This document shows positions 1-9,061 of a DNA stretch of 64,000 nucleotides, one piece after another. Each line of letters begins with the position of its first letter. Position 1 is the stretch's first letter. Source of the DNA: G965216695 sp965216695 (GTDB lineage Bacteria; Pseudomonadota; Gammaproteobacteria; Pseudomonadales; Azotimanducaceae). Location: positions 2,046,001 to 2,110,000 of the forward strand of contig OZ244212.1 in the NCBI GenBank assembly GCA_965216695.1, given 5' to 3'. The position numbers and the translations under genes were made by a program. Below the pieces are notes generated by a model, which saw only the letters and a program-made list of their open reading frames with translations, made no database searches and was not told the DNA's origin.

Positions 1-421
1 ACGTGGGTTCTTGCGCAGTACCGCGATCAATCGTGTACCGCGTAGACCAGACGATGAACCCGGTTACAAGCAGCAGACTGCCCGCCACCACGGGCGATGC
101 GAACTGTTGCTCGATGAACGATCGCGCCAGAAGTGCAACCACGATTGCCGGAAGCGTCGCGACCGCCAGTTTCATCACGTAACGCCACGCCTCGCCCTCA
201 CCCGTGAACACACCCACGGTCAACGCTGTAACCCGTTTGAAGTAGAAAAGAACGATCGCGAACAGCGTCGCGACGTGCACCGCAACTTCGAACACAATTC
301 CGCCGCCTGGCTCTGTACCGAGCAACGTCTGGGCCATTACCAGATGACCCGAACTCGACACCGGCAGAAATTCGGTGAGTCCCTGCACAATCCCGAGCAG
401 TATCGAATTGAGAGTGTCCAT
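1..421 (-). CDS. uppP: Undecaprenyl-diphosphatase UppP/BacA (N-terminal part)
   Basis: This is the first 140 residues of an integral membrane phosphatase that converts undecaprenyl diphosphate to the monophosphate, recycling the lipid carrier for peptidoglycan and O-antigen synthesis. The visible N-terminus carries the family signature GIVQGLTEFLPVSSSGH at about residues 9-25, with the conserved Glu and His residues, followed by hydrophobic helices. The ATG is at 419-421 and translation runs off the left edge of the window, so the C-terminal half with the conserved Arg motif is not seen. It diverges from the hydrolase gene on the right across a spacer of about 180 bases. The identification rests on the signature and is firm. 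Confidence 0.93.
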   Translation of the reverse strand, partial: MDTLNSILLGIVQGLTEFLPVSSSGHLVMAQTLLGTEPGGGIVFEVAVHVATLFAIVLFYFKRVTALTVGVFTGEGEAWRYVMKLAVATLPAIVVALLARSFIEQQFASPVVAGSLLLVTGFIVWSTRYTIDRGTAQEPT

Positions 422-603
422 AAGCGAATGGTACGGTGCGACGGCCGCCGTGTCTGTGCCGCCTGCCCGGTTTGCGTGCGCCCGAACAACGCCCAGAACC
501 CTCCGGTTTCCAACGCGAGTCACTTAAGAGCAACGAATCAGACCTTTGGTACACTGCCGCCCCGCACCCGGGGTGTCCCGACCGTGCAGTATCAGGAGAC
601 ACC

Positions 604-1533
604 TTGATCAACCTTCGTCACATCGCTTCGCCGCGCCGCTGGCGCGTTGCCAATCCGTCACCACGGCGCGGCGAGATCGAAATTGCGGGCTGGGACTTTG
701 GCGGCGAAGGACCGCTTGCGTTGCTGCATCACGCCAACGGAATGTGCGCAGCCACCTGGGCCCTGGTCGCGAAGTCGCTTACAGAACGTTTCCGCGTGGT
801 TGCCGTCGACGCCCGCGGCCACGGTGACTCGGAACACCTGCGCGTGCCGCAGGATTACGACTGGCGCTTCTTCGTCAGTGATCTGGCGGCCGTTGCGGCT
901 GAACTTTTGAAAGAAACGCGCCAACCGCGCGTGGGTCTGGGCCTTGGAAGCTCGTTCGGCGGCATCATCACCGCTGGCGCGGAGGCCGCCCACAACGGGT
1001 TGTTCGAACGCATTCTCATGCTCGACCCACCCATTCACCCAACCCCCGAGCTGGCCGCGTCACTCGGCTATGCGCTGCCGCCGGAGTCTTCGAGCGGGCG
1101 TGCGCAACTGGTGGAGCAGACGCTCAAACGCCGCGCTACCTGGGACTCGAGAGAACAGGCACGCGAGGCCTGGAGAAACAAAGCACTCTTCGCCCCATGG
1201 CACGACGCGGCGTTCGATCTCTATCTCTCCGAAGGTCTGTCTGACCAATCGGATGGCACCGTTGCACTCAAGTGTCCGCCGGCGGTCGAGGCGCACATTT
1301 TCGAGTCGACCGGAAGCTTCGGTCCGGAAGAGTACGCGCCGAAAGTGCACATTCCGGCAAGGATCACGCGCGCGACCCAAGGTCACTTTCCAGCAGACTT
1401 CTTCAAGCTGGTAACCGGACTGTTTCCGCGGGGTGACTACCGCGAACTCGAAGGCGGGCACATGCTGCCGCTCGAGGTTCCTAACCGGGTGGTCGACCAC
1501 GTGTTCGATTGGGTAGACGCCACCAACGATTGA
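604..1533 (+). CDS. Alpha/beta-fold hydrolase
   Basis: A 309-residue soluble alpha/beta hydrolase. The HH pair at residues 42-43 sits at the oxyanion position after strand 3, VDARGHGDS is at 68-76, the nucleophile elbow GSSFG is at 115-119 (Ser117), and the catalytic His lies in EGGHMLP near the C-terminus. I chose the TTG at 604 because AGGAGA lies at 594-599, at proper spacing. The frame is open upstream to 436, but that stretch is Arg/Pro-rich and unlike a hydrolase N-terminus. The substrate is unknown; an ester, lactone or C-C bond is possible. Confidence 0.85.
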   Translation: MINLRHIASPRRWRVANPSPRRGEIEIAGWDFGGEGPLALLHHANGMCAATWALVAKSLTERFRVVAVDARGHGDSEHLRVPQDYDWRFFVSDLAAVAAELLKETRQPRVGLGLGSSFGGIITAGAEAAHNGLFERILMLDPPIHPTPELAASLGYALPPESSSGRAQLVEQTLKRRATWDSREQAREAWRNKALFAPWHDAAFDLYLSEGLSDQSDGTVALKCPPAVEAHIFESTGSFGPEEYAPKVHIPARITRATQGHFPADFFKLVTGLFPRGDYRELEGGHMLPLEVPNRVVDHVFDWVDATND

Positions 1534-1586
1534 CCGCAGGCGCACCTGCTGTGTAGGTTTGGCGAACACTGTGGTGGAGAAAGCCT

Positions 1587-2414
1587 ATGCCGGGGGGCGG
1601 AGGCGAGGCGGTCAAATACGTCGCACGAACCAAGTTCGGCCAGTCGGCAATTTCCGGGGCCGCCGTAGAAGGTGTGAAAGCCCTCAACGAAAACGCAGGA
1701 GCGCTGCTGGAAGGCGCGCTGGACATTTACCTGGCGGACCCGGACGACGACGCGCTGGACAATCCCCACTTCACGCAGAACGGTCACGACGGCCCATCAC
1801 CCGAGTCGACCCGTTACCTGCTCGCAAAGAAGTCCCTCGGTTGGGCGGGTACGATTGCAACGAGCCTTGCCGACGCCGGCGGCATTACCAGCGGTGCCAG
1901 CGCGGCGCAGGACACGCTTGTGTGGTACCGCATCAACGCGCTGTTTCAACGGATGATTCCGAAATCACGCCGCGCCAAACCGCCGGAGTACGCGGCCTGG
2001 TATTCGTGGCAGGTTGCAAAGAAAGCCGTACCCGCGGGCAGCCTGGAAATTCAGTTGACGCGCATCATGCGGCAGAAACTCTACAGCGGCACCGGGGGCG
2101 CGGCCAAAGCGGGTATCGCTTTCGGTACCGGCGGTATGCTCGGCGTGTTCGTCAATGCCGCGACGAGCCAAGTGCAGGAGCACCTGGACGCGCTGTTCGG
2201 CCAGGACGTGAAAACGCTCGCCCAGGGGCTGCACTGGATGGCGTTTCGCGAACAGGCGGTAGGCCGGATCGCGGGCGGCGGCACCGGCCCCGCCAATCGA
2301 ATTCTGGACACCATCTGGCAACAGTTCGCGTTGGGGCACGGCGGCATTGTGTCGCGCAAGGACATCGTCACGGAACCCAGGGGATGGCTGGTGGTCGCCG
2401 ACCTTCTCAGTTGA
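1587..2414 (+). CDS. Hypothetical protein, 275 aa
   Basis: Not recognised. A 275-residue protein starting at an ATG with GGTGGAGA about nine bases upstream. The middle has Ala/Gly-rich segments (around residues 90-105 and 180-200) that could be weakly membrane-associated helices, but there is no clear signal peptide. It follows the hydrolase by 53 bases on the same strand, so the two may be co-transcribed. The last codons and stop lie in the first copy of a 19-bp tandem duplication, so the duplication put a second copy of the terminus downstream of the stop. Codon use resembles the neighbours, which supports a real gene of unknown function. Confidence 0.6.
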   Translation: MPGGGGEAVKYVARTKFGQSAISGAAVEGVKALNENAGALLEGALDIYLADPDDDALDNPHFTQNGHDGPSPESTRYLLAKKSLGWAGTIATSLADAGGITSGASAAQDTLVWYRINALFQRMIPKSRRAKPPEYAAWYSWQVAKKAVPAGSLEIQLTRIMRQKLYSGTGGAAKAGIAFGTGGMLGVFVNAATSQVQEHLDALFGQDVKTLAQGLHWMAFREQAVGRIAGGGTGPANRILDTIWQQFALGHGGIVSRKDIVTEPRGWLVVADLLS

Positions 2415-2435
2415 AACCGACCTTCTCAGTTGAAA
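2398..2435. repeat. Perfect 19-bp tandem duplication over a stop codon
   Basis: The 19-bp unit CCGACCTTCTCAGTTGAAA occurs twice back to back, at 2398-2416 and 2417-2435. The first copy contains the TGA stop of the 275-aa gene. It lies between the tails of two convergent genes. Confidence 0.9.
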
Positions 2436-2460
2436 CAGGGCCTCACGCCGGCAACGGAAC

Positions 2461-4452
2461 TCATCGTAGTTTAAGAGGGTCCGACATCGCCGACGATCCG
2501 CCGGTGAGGATGCCCACCAGCACCTCGGGGAGAAGCTCGGCTTTTTCACAGACGATCCCGTCGCCCGACGGAGCGCACACGTCGCTCTGGCCATGGTCCG
2601 CCCAGTAACCGAGCAAGCCGATCCGCTCGAGCAGCGCCGGAAAACTGCGCGCCTGCGTGTAGTCCGTTTCCGGCATCCACAGCGGCCGAAGTTCGATCGC
2701 CTTGCCGCGATCGAGGCGCGACATATACAGGTCAATGGCCGTTTCTGCAGCACCCAGCCGCGCGCACATCCATATGGCAATCGGGTAGTCCTCCCGCTTG
2801 TCGTAGTGGTCCCTGATCTCCCCCGCCAACACCGGATCCGGACCGAGCCCCAGTTGCTGATTGCGCGCAAAACGCAGCAGCAGGTCCCGCTCAGCGTCGT
2901 CGCGCGCAAGCTCCGCGCCAATGTCCGCCGCGCCCGCGTCGCGTGCCGTAATCGCAGCCATAAAGCGGCCCATCTGCACCAAGGCGTTGCGATGCCCGAG
3001 GCTCCACAAGCGGTCGAACTGACGTGCGGCGGCCGCAATGTCGCCAAAGAAGAGCATCGTGTAACCAACGTTCACCTGGGGCGGCAGATACGCAGGATCG
3101 AGGTGCATGGTGTGACGAAACCGCCGGGCGGAGTCATGCTGCCGCCCTACGATCGCAAGAAACTCTCCGTACCAGTAATGGGCGGTTGCGCTGTTCGGGT
3201 TGCGGCGCAACGCCTCGACAAAGAGCGCTTCCGCGTCGGCCCAACGATTGGCGGCCTGTTCGAACGTGGCCAGAACGCTGTATGGCTCGGCAAGTGAGGG
3301 ATCGAGTTGCAACGCTTTTTCAGCGGCGGGTTTCGCCAGTGCCCAGGTTGCATGACCGCGCGGTGAATATCCGGGATAGGACAGATACGCCGTGGCCAGA
3401 GCCGACCATGCTCGCGCAAACTTGGGATCGAGACTCACCGCCTCGTTCAACTGGTCGATCGCGGGTTGCAGCGGCATCAAACCGCGGCGATGCCAAACGA
3501 ATCGCGCCCGAAGATATAACCTGAACGCCTCGGTATCCGGCGCATAGCGGGGTGTCGCATCCGAGCGGGAATCCACTCTGCGCACACCCAGTGCCGCACC
3601 GACCTCCGATGCAATGCGGTCCGTAATCTGCGGCAACGTCTCAACACGAAGCGGTTCGTCGACCCGCCACACCGTGTCTCCGCCAGGAGCGGTAACCAGC
3701 CTGGCCGATAACGTGAGTCCGTTGTCGGCACCGGCAATCCGCCCAACCACGAAACTCCCGACACGCAGTTGCTCACCCACTGAGCGCGCATCGATCGCAT
3801 CGGATGTCATGCCCCGGGTCTGCGCGCGCGTCCTTACGTCGAACGCGCCGGATGTTGCCAACGTGAGCTGTATCTCGTCTGCGGCCCCTTCGGCGACGTA
3901 GTCGAGCGAGGGATCGCCGGTGGCGTTCTCGAACGGCAGGACCGCGATGGTGTGATCCGCAACGGAAGAACGTGCACCGCCCAGAAGCTGCCAGACCACA
4001 ATCGCGACTAAGCAGGCGATCACCAACGCAACGGCATATCTTGCGCGCCGCGTTGAATCCGCCGCCGGGCGCACGCCTTGATCGTCGCCGCGAAACGAAA
4101 CGTCCGGCGATAGCGGTCCGGTGGCAGTGACGGGCGTGTCAGCGTCGCCGACGTCCGCTATCAGTCGGTAGCCGAGCCGGCTCACCGTTTCGATATACGC
4201 GGGCGCCTTCGCGTCATCATCGAACGTTTTACGCAACAGAGTGATCACGCGGCTGACCGCGTTGTTGGTGACAACCGCACCCCGCCACACGTCACGGATG
4301 AGGTCGTCGATGGTTACCAGGTCGCCCGCATGTTCAGCGAGGTAGCAGACTACTGCATGCGCGCGCGGTTCCAGGTGGCGCACCACGCCGTCTCGCGTCG
4401 CCGTGAGCGTATTGCCGTCAATCGTCCAGTCGCCGATTCTGAACCGGCTCAT
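2461..4452 (-). CDS. CadC-type winged-helix regulator with membrane anchor and TPR domain
   Basis: A 663-residue one-component membrane regulator. Residues 1-100 form an OmpR/PhoB-type winged helix ending in YIETVSRLGYRL, typical of CadC/ToxR-like proteins. A single transmembrane helix lies at about 139-158. A periplasmic part follows, beginning with an IAVLPFENATGD segment as in adenylate-cyclase/TolB-like sensors, then several TPR-like helical repeats from about 300 to 560. I start at the ATG at 4452, with AGGTGGA upstream; a GTG at 4464 is also possible. It is divergent from the exported ScyD-like gene across about 250 bases, so that gene is a plausible target. The ligand is unknown. Confidence 0.85.
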   Translation of the reverse strand: MSRFRIGDWTIDGNTLTATRDGVVRHLEPRAHAVVCYLAEHAGDLVTIDDLIRDVWRGAVVTNNAVSRVITLLRKTFDDDAKAPAYIETVSRLGYRLIADVGDADTPVTATGPLSPDVSFRGDDQGVRPAADSTRRARYAVALVIACLVAIVVWQLLGGARSSVADHTIAVLPFENATGDPSLDYVAEGAADEIQLTLATSGAFDVRTRAQTRGMTSDAIDARSVGEQLRVGSFVVGRIAGADNGLTLSARLVTAPGGDTVWRVDEPLRVETLPQITDRIASEVGAALGVRRVDSRSDATPRYAPDTEAFRLYLRARFVWHRRGLMPLQPAIDQLNEAVSLDPKFARAWSALATAYLSYPGYSPRGHATWALAKPAAEKALQLDPSLAEPYSVLATFEQAANRWADAEALFVEALRRNPNSATAHYWYGEFLAIVGRQHDSARRFRHTMHLDPAYLPPQVNVGYTMLFFGDIAAAARQFDRLWSLGHRNALVQMGRFMAAITARDAGAADIGAELARDDAERDLLLRFARNQQLGLGPDPVLAGEIRDHYDKREDYPIAIWMCARLGAAETAIDLYMSRLDRGKAIELRPLWMPETDYTQARSFPALLERIGLLGYWADHGQSDVCAPSGDGIVCEKAELLPEVLVGILTGGSSAMSDPLKLR

Positions 4453-4700
4453 ACCCCGTTCCACCTGCTGCCACCGGCACCGCTCTCCACGCCCGCCAAT
4501 TAACCCTCCGCTTACATGATTTGCAAACGAAAACGCTCAGGTAAGCGAACAATCATCGGAAAATCATCGAACCATCACGACCCGCCCCGGCCACCGCGCG
4601 ATGATCGATCTAACGGCGCGCAAAAGCTGCGACGTTGCCGGAGCACGGTATCTCCGTTCGCCGCACGGACAGCGTTTCATAAACAACAGGGAGACAGAAA

Positions 4701-5723
4701 GTGTCGAAAAATCTTACAACACGGTTGCTGACCGCCTCCATCGCTGCACTGATGAGCGCGGCGGCGCATTCCGGCGACCTGAACGGTCCTTTGTTCGGTC
4801 TCGACCGCGCACCCAATGGCGACATTCTCGTGTCCGACACCTCTCAGGGTATCGTCAGCCTGAACGACCCTGGGCGGACGATCGCTGCGCCGCTGATTAC
4901 CGATACCAGCGCCATCGGCCGCAGCGCCATGTGGGTGAGCCGGACCGGTATGGATCAACACGCCGATAGCGGCCAAGCCCTGCTGCGGGTTTCGCAAGGG
5001 TCACTGCACCAGATCGCAAACCTGTTCGCGTTCGAAGCGCAAAACAATCCGGACGGAGGCGTGGTGGAGTCGAACCCATTCGACGTACAGAAACTGAGCG
5101 GTGATGCGGCCCTGGTGGTGGATTCCGCCGGCAACGATCTTCTGCGCATCGACAACGACGGGAACATCAATGTGCTCGCGGTGTTTCCGAAGGTGCTGGC
5201 GTCCACAGACAACATCAAAGCGCTGTTCGGAGGCGGCTGTCCGGACAATCCCGCCAACCCATTCTGTGGCCTGCCCCCAGCACTCCCCGCCGACGCGGTG
5301 CCCACCGGCCTCGCAATCGGCGCCGACGGCTACTACTACGTGGGGGAACTGGTGGGATTCCCCGCGCCCTCGGATCAATCGCGCATCTGGCGCGTCTCGC
5401 CGGACGCGATTGGCGACACCTGCCCTAACCCCTATTGCGATCTGGTATTCGACGGCGGTTTCACGTCCATCATCGATATGGCCTTCGGCGCGGACGGCTT
5501 ATTGTATGTAGCCGAACTGGACGCCCAGTCCTGGTTCGCCGTGGAGGCCTTCGGCTCCGGTGCGGGCGGCCGGATCAAGGCGTGTGACGTGCACACCGCG
5601 ACGTGTCAGATCGTGTCCGCCGGGATCCCACAGTTAACCGCCATTGTCTTCGGCGATGACGGACTCTACGCAACAGAAAATGCATTGATCCCCGGTCAAG
5701 CGACCGTCGTGCGCGTGCAATAG
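4701..5723 (+). CDS. Exported ScyD/ScyE-type beta-propeller protein
   Basis: A 340-residue protein with a Sec signal peptide (about residues 1-24), then repeated blades of the form APNGDILVSD, AIGADGYYYVGE and AFGADGLLYVAE, which match the ScyD/ScyE-like six- or seven-blade propeller family. Four Cys occur in two CPxxPxC-like segments (GGCPDNPANPFC and TCPNPYC), suggesting disulfides in the periplasm. The start is GTG at 4701 with GGGAGA upstream. ScyD/E are named from cyanobacterial scytonemin clusters, but homologues are widespread and the function here is unknown. Its position opposite a CadC-like sensor suggests a regulated exported protein. Confidence 0.75.
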   Translation: MSKNLTTRLLTASIAALMSAAAHSGDLNGPLFGLDRAPNGDILVSDTSQGIVSLNDPGRTIAAPLITDTSAIGRSAMWVSRTGMDQHADSGQALLRVSQGSLHQIANLFAFEAQNNPDGGVVESNPFDVQKLSGDAALVVDSAGNDLLRIDNDGNINVLAVFPKVLASTDNIKALFGGGCPDNPANPFCGLPPALPADAVPTGLAIGADGYYYVGELVGFPAPSDQSRIWRVSPDAIGDTCPNPYCDLVFDGGFTSIIDMAFGADGLLYVAELDAQSWFAVEAFGSGAGGRIKACDVHTATCQIVSAGIPQLTAIVFGDDGLYATENALIPGQATVVRVQ

Positions 5724-5849
5724 TCGGTCTGGAAAATTCGGTTTTGCCGGGCAGACACGGAAGTTCGCCCGGCGCTCTCCCGCAGACGTTTGCGGTCGCC
5801 ACACGCCCCCCGGCAGTGGCAGAATGCCGCGCAAAACGGAGGGCGTTCC

Positions 5850-6389
5850 ATGATCCGAACCATTTCCCTTGCCATTCTGGCGACTCTAATCGCTGCGCTC
5901 ACGGCGGGCTGCGCCGCACCCGCGCAAACACCGGCCGCTGCGGCTGAGCCGAATCCGGCGGCCGCGGTCGACACCGACCTCGATGTCAACCGAATCACTA
6001 CCTTGTACGCAGACTGGCGCGAAGCCGTGCAGACCGCAGACATTCCGCGTTACGTGGCCGTTCTGGACCCGGAGGTGCGGCTGATTCCGCCGGGCGCTGA
6101 AGATATCGTGGGTGCGGGCGGCTACGGAGCATTCCTGGAACCCGTGTTCCGCGACGCCGACTATAAGATCGAAGTGGTGCAGCCGCCGCAGGTGGAGGTA
6201 CTTGGCGACTACGCGCTGGCACGCTACGTCTACACAATAGAAATCAGCCTGAAGAATCCCGACCAGGGTATCCAACAACCCGGCGCGCTCACCGCTGCAC
6301 GAAATCACATGAAGTATTTCGACGTACTGCGGCGTCAGGACGACGGCGCCTGGCGCGTTTGGCGTCATACCTGGAACGCTGCGCCGTAA
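5850..6389 (+). CDS. Lipoprotein with SnoaL/NTF2-like domain
   Basis: A 179-residue protein with a lipoprotein signal ending in LTAGC (Cys at about residue 21), an Ala/Pro-rich linker, and an NTF2-like fold from about residue 45: VNRITTLYADWREAVQTAD at the start and RVWRHTWNAAP at the end resemble DUF4440/SnoaL-like proteins. The ATG at 5850 is chosen because GGAGG precedes it and it opens the signal peptide; the frame is open 60 bases further upstream. The stop is immediately before the PhyH gene, so the two are probably translated from one message. NTF2-like domains bind small hydrophobic ligands or catalyse simple reactions; the role is not known. Confidence 0.75.
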   Translation: MIRTISLAILATLIAALTAGCAAPAQTPAAAAEPNPAAAVDTDLDVNRITTLYADWREAVQTADIPRYVAVLDPEVRLIPPGAEDIVGAGGYGAFLEPVFRDADYKIEVVQPPQVEVLGDYALARYVYTIEISLKNPDQGIQQPGALTAARNHMKYFDVLRRQDDGAWRVWRHTWNAAP

Positions 6390-6391
6390 CC

Positions 6392-7264
6392 GTGTCTGTC
6401 GAGCGGAACGATCCGGACCACCGAGCGCCGGATCAACAGGTGGAACGCTTTCGCACCGACGGCGTCGTGTGCCTGCGGGGCGCGCTCTCGGCAGGCACCC
6501 TCGAACTCGCGGAACAGGCGTTTGAGTGGAGCCTTGGTCACCCCGGCCCCGGCGCCGCGGAAATGCCCGCAACCAGTGACGGCGTGTTCTATCAGGACCT
6601 TGCCAACCCCGACGCGTTCGCCGCGTACGACCGCCTGCTGACGTGCCGTGAAATCTTCGACCCTATTGCCGCACTTTGGCAGAAACCCGACGTGTGGTTC
6701 ATGTACGAGCAGGTCTTCACCAAAAATTCCGGCACCACGCGCCGCACGCCCTGGCACCAGGACTCGCCGTACCTTCCGGTGCAAGGGAACGATCTAGCTG
6801 TGATGTGGATTTCGTTCGGCGACGTACCGGGCCGGCACGCGTTGGAGTTCGTGCGCGGTTCGCATACGGGTCCCATCTACGACGGATCCAGCTTCGATCC
6901 CGACGACGACACGGCGCCGGTTTATGGCGACGGAACCTATCCCCGTCTTCCGGACATCGAAGCAGAGCGGGATCGTTGGCCCATCGTGCGGTGGGCGACC
7001 GCGCCAGGCGACGTCGTGGTTTTCCATCCCGCGATTCTGCACGGCGGCGGCGATACCACCGCAGGCTTCGCGCGCCGGACGTTGTCACTCCGGTTCTTCG
7101 GTGAGGATGCCACGGTGGCGCGTCGGCCTGAAGCCGCGCCGCCCGAAACGGCCGTGACTGAGCAAGCGCGGCACCATAACGAGCGCATCCACCCACTGAC
7201 GCGTATGCGGACCCTACCGGAGGGTACACCCTTCCGGGATCCCGGCTTCCCGAAGATTCGCTGA
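6392..7264 (+). CDS. Phytanoyl-CoA dioxygenase family (PhyH) protein 1
   Basis: An Fe(II)/2-oxoglutarate-dependent oxygenase of the PhyH family, 290 residues. The metal triad is visible: H122 and D124 in WHQDSPY and H217 in PAILHGGGD, with R228/R229 to bind the 2-oxoglutarate carboxylate. I take GTG at 6392, two bases after the lipoprotein stop; a TTG at 6359 would overlap that gene. PhyH enzymes hydroxylate acyl-CoAs, terpenoids or small amines, and the substrate cannot be read from the sequence. The gene ends just before a REP hairpin that separates it from the convergent acyl-CoA ligase. Confidence 0.85.
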   Translation: MSVERNDPDHRAPDQQVERFRTDGVVCLRGALSAGTLELAEQAFEWSLGHPGPGAAEMPATSDGVFYQDLANPDAFAAYDRLLTCREIFDPIAALWQKPDVWFMYEQVFTKNSGTTRRTPWHQDSPYLPVQGNDLAVMWISFGDVPGRHALEFVRGSHTGPIYDGSSFDPDDDTAPVYGDGTYPRLPDIEAERDRWPIVRWATAPGDVVVFHPAILHGGGDTTAGFARRTLSLRFFGEDATVARRPEAAPPETAVTEQARHHNERIHPLTRMRTLPEGTPFRDPGFPKIR

Positions 7265-7272
7265 GAGCGTGA

Positions 7273-7382
7273 GGGGTCAGAGTCGGAGTAATTTGGGGTC
7301 AGAGCAAAGGGACAGAGTCTCGACTCTGTCCCTTTGCTCTGACCCCAAATTACTCTTTGTTCTGTCCCTTTACTCTGACCCC
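7273..7382. repeat. REP-type palindrome cluster 1
   Basis: A perfect 33-bp inverted repeat (arms 7287-7319 and 7322-7354, two-base loop) built on GGGGTCAGAGCAAAGGGACA, with a degenerate half copy at 7273-7283 and a further inverted copy at 7357-7382. It lies between two convergent genes, so it could act as a bidirectional terminator or RNA stabiliser. The last copy overlaps the 3' end of the acyl-CoA ligase gene and supplies its stop. Confidence 0.92.
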
Positions 7383-9061
7383 AGTGTTCCCTGACCCCAG
7401 CGCTCTTTCAGCTGCCGTTTGAGTACCTTGCCGGTGGCCGTGCGCGGCAGCGGTTCGTCTATGAAGAACACCCGCGTGGGCACGTTGAAGCGAGCGAGGT
7501 GTTCGGCCACATACGTTTGAACGTCAGCCTCGTCGAGCGTAACACCCGGTTTTCGCTCCACCACCGCGGCGACTTCTTCGCCCAACACCCTATGCGGCAG
7601 ACCGATCAGAGCAACGTCTGCTATTGCCGGGTGCCGGTGCAGCACGCCCTCCACTTCGGCGCAGTAAACGTTTTCGCCGCCGCGAATGATCACGTCTTTT
7701 TTGCGGTCGACCACAAAGTAGAAGCCGTCGTCGTCGCAGTACCCCAGATCCCCGGTACGGAACCAGCCGTCACTGAACGCGGCCGCAGTTTCTTCCGGTT
7801 TATTCCAATAACCGGCAAACACATTGGGACCCCGGACCCACAGTTCCCCGACAACCCCCCGAGGACAATCGAGGCCCTGATCGTCGACGACCCGAACGTC
7901 TACTGTCACAACGGGTCGGCCGACGCTGTTCGGCCGCGCGAGATAGTCCGCGCCGCCGTTCGCGATGATGGCCGACGTGGTTTCCGTGGCACCGTAGCCG
8001 TTGCCCGGCGCAACGCGCGCTTCGAACAAACGCCCGACGCGCTCGATCAGGTCCTGCGGTACCGGTGCGCCCCCCGACGCAATACTGGCCAGGCTATCCA
8101 ACGCTCCCGATTCGGCACGCGGATGTTCCAGCAATTGCCGAACCACCGTCGGCACACCGCTCCAACTGCGCACCTGCTCGCGACTGATAAGGTCGAATGC
8201 GCGGTCCACGTCCCACCGGTACATCAGCACGAGCTTCGCGCCGCTGATTGCTGAGATGTACAGCCCGCTCAGGCCGCCAATATGAAAAAACGGAAAGGTC
8301 TGCAGTGACGCCGGCTGCGGCAGCGGGTCCGGCGGTGGCGTAGGTGCAAGCGCCAGCCCGACCGCGCCGGCGAGCAGCGTGTTCTGCAGGTTGGTCACGT
8401 GATTGCGGTGACTGTGTAACGCACCTTTCGGCACACCCGTGGTGCCCGAGGTGTACATAATCGACGCATAGTCCGCGGGCTCAACGTCGACCTCGGGCAC
8501 GTCGTGTTCTCCCGCATAACGCGCGAGCGCCTCATCAAACGACAGCGCGACGTCTGCGTTACCGGAACGCGCGACCAGCACAGCAAGACCTTTGAGCTCC
8601 TCGCGTTCACGCAGCCCGACGTAGCGCTCACCGTCGAGCAACGCGGCTTTCGCCTCGGAGTCGACAAGACCGTATGTAAGTTCATTCGGCGTCCACCAGG
8701 CATTCAGCGTTACAGCCACGGCACCAATCGCCTGGCATGCAAAGAAACTCACAGCCCATTCCGGATAGTTGCGCATGCCGATCGCAACCCGATCACCCTT
8801 GCCAATGCCGTTGTCGAGGAGCCAATGTGCAAGCCGGGCAGCCCGGAAGAAATGTTGTTCGTAGGAAATACGTTCGTCTTCGTACACCAGAAAGATGCGC
8901 TCGCCGTAGCTTCGTGTCGCCAGCAGCACGTCCCGAAGCGTGCGCGGTCCGCCCACGTACACGCGCAGCGCATCCGCCTCGGACTCAGGTTCCGAACGCA
9001 ACTCGAACGCACCTCCCGGTTGCGTGAGTTGAGTAATCACCGCATCACGGTCCATCGGCAT
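7370..9061 (-). CDS. Acyl-CoA synthetase (ANL superfamily ligase)
   Basis: A 563-residue AMP-binding ligase that would activate a carboxylic acid to its CoA thioester. The P-loop YTSGTTGVPKG is at about residues 203-213, GYGATETTS near 355, GWFRTGDLG near 440, and the catalytic lysine motif PRTATGKVLKR near the end. Its start overlaps the upstream PhyH gene by 17 bases, so the two are coupled. The last codons (GTLGSE) and the TAA lie in a copy of the dispersed REP, so the native C-terminus was replaced or extended by repeat insertion. The LALAPTPPPDPLPQP insertion near 245-260 is unusual but in frame. Confidence 0.9.
   Translation of the reverse strand: MPMDRDAVITQLTQPGGAFELRSEPESEADALRVYVGGPRTLRDVLLATRSYGERIFLVYEDERISYEQHFFRAARLAHWLLDNGIGKGDRVAIGMRNYPEWAVSFFACQAIGAVAVTLNAWWTPNELTYGLVDSEAKAALLDGERYVGLREREELKGLAVLVARSGNADVALSFDEALARYAGEHDVPEVDVEPADYASIMYTSGTTGVPKGALHSHRNHVTNLQNTLLAGAVGLALAPTPPPDPLPQPASLQTFPFFHIGGLSGLYISAISGAKLVLMYRWDVDRAFDLISREQVRSWSGVPTVVRQLLEHPRAESGALDSLASIASGGAPVPQDLIERVGRLFEARVAPGNGYGATETTSAIIANGGADYLARPNSVGRPVVTVDVRVVDDQGLDCPRGVVGELWVRGPNVFAGYWNKPEETAAAFSDGWFRTGDLGYCDDDGFYFVVDRKKDVIIRGGENVYCAEVEGVLHRHPAIADVALIGLPHRVLGEEVAAVVERKPGVTLDEADVQTYVAEHLARFNVPTRVFFIDEPLPRTATGKVLKRQLKERWGQGTLGSE

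Noticed and set aside
436..603. Extended N-terminus of the first hydrolase
   Set aside because: Arg/Pro-rich, not hydrolase-like; the TTG at 604 has a good RBS.
4548..4575. AATCATCGGA/AATCATCGAA repeats as CadC-like operator
   Set aside because: Short and imperfect; could be chance, so not listed as a site.
5745..5775. GCCGGGC/GCCCGGC pair as terminator after the ScyD-like gene
   Set aside because: Loop of about 15 bases and no T tract; too weak to list as a feature.
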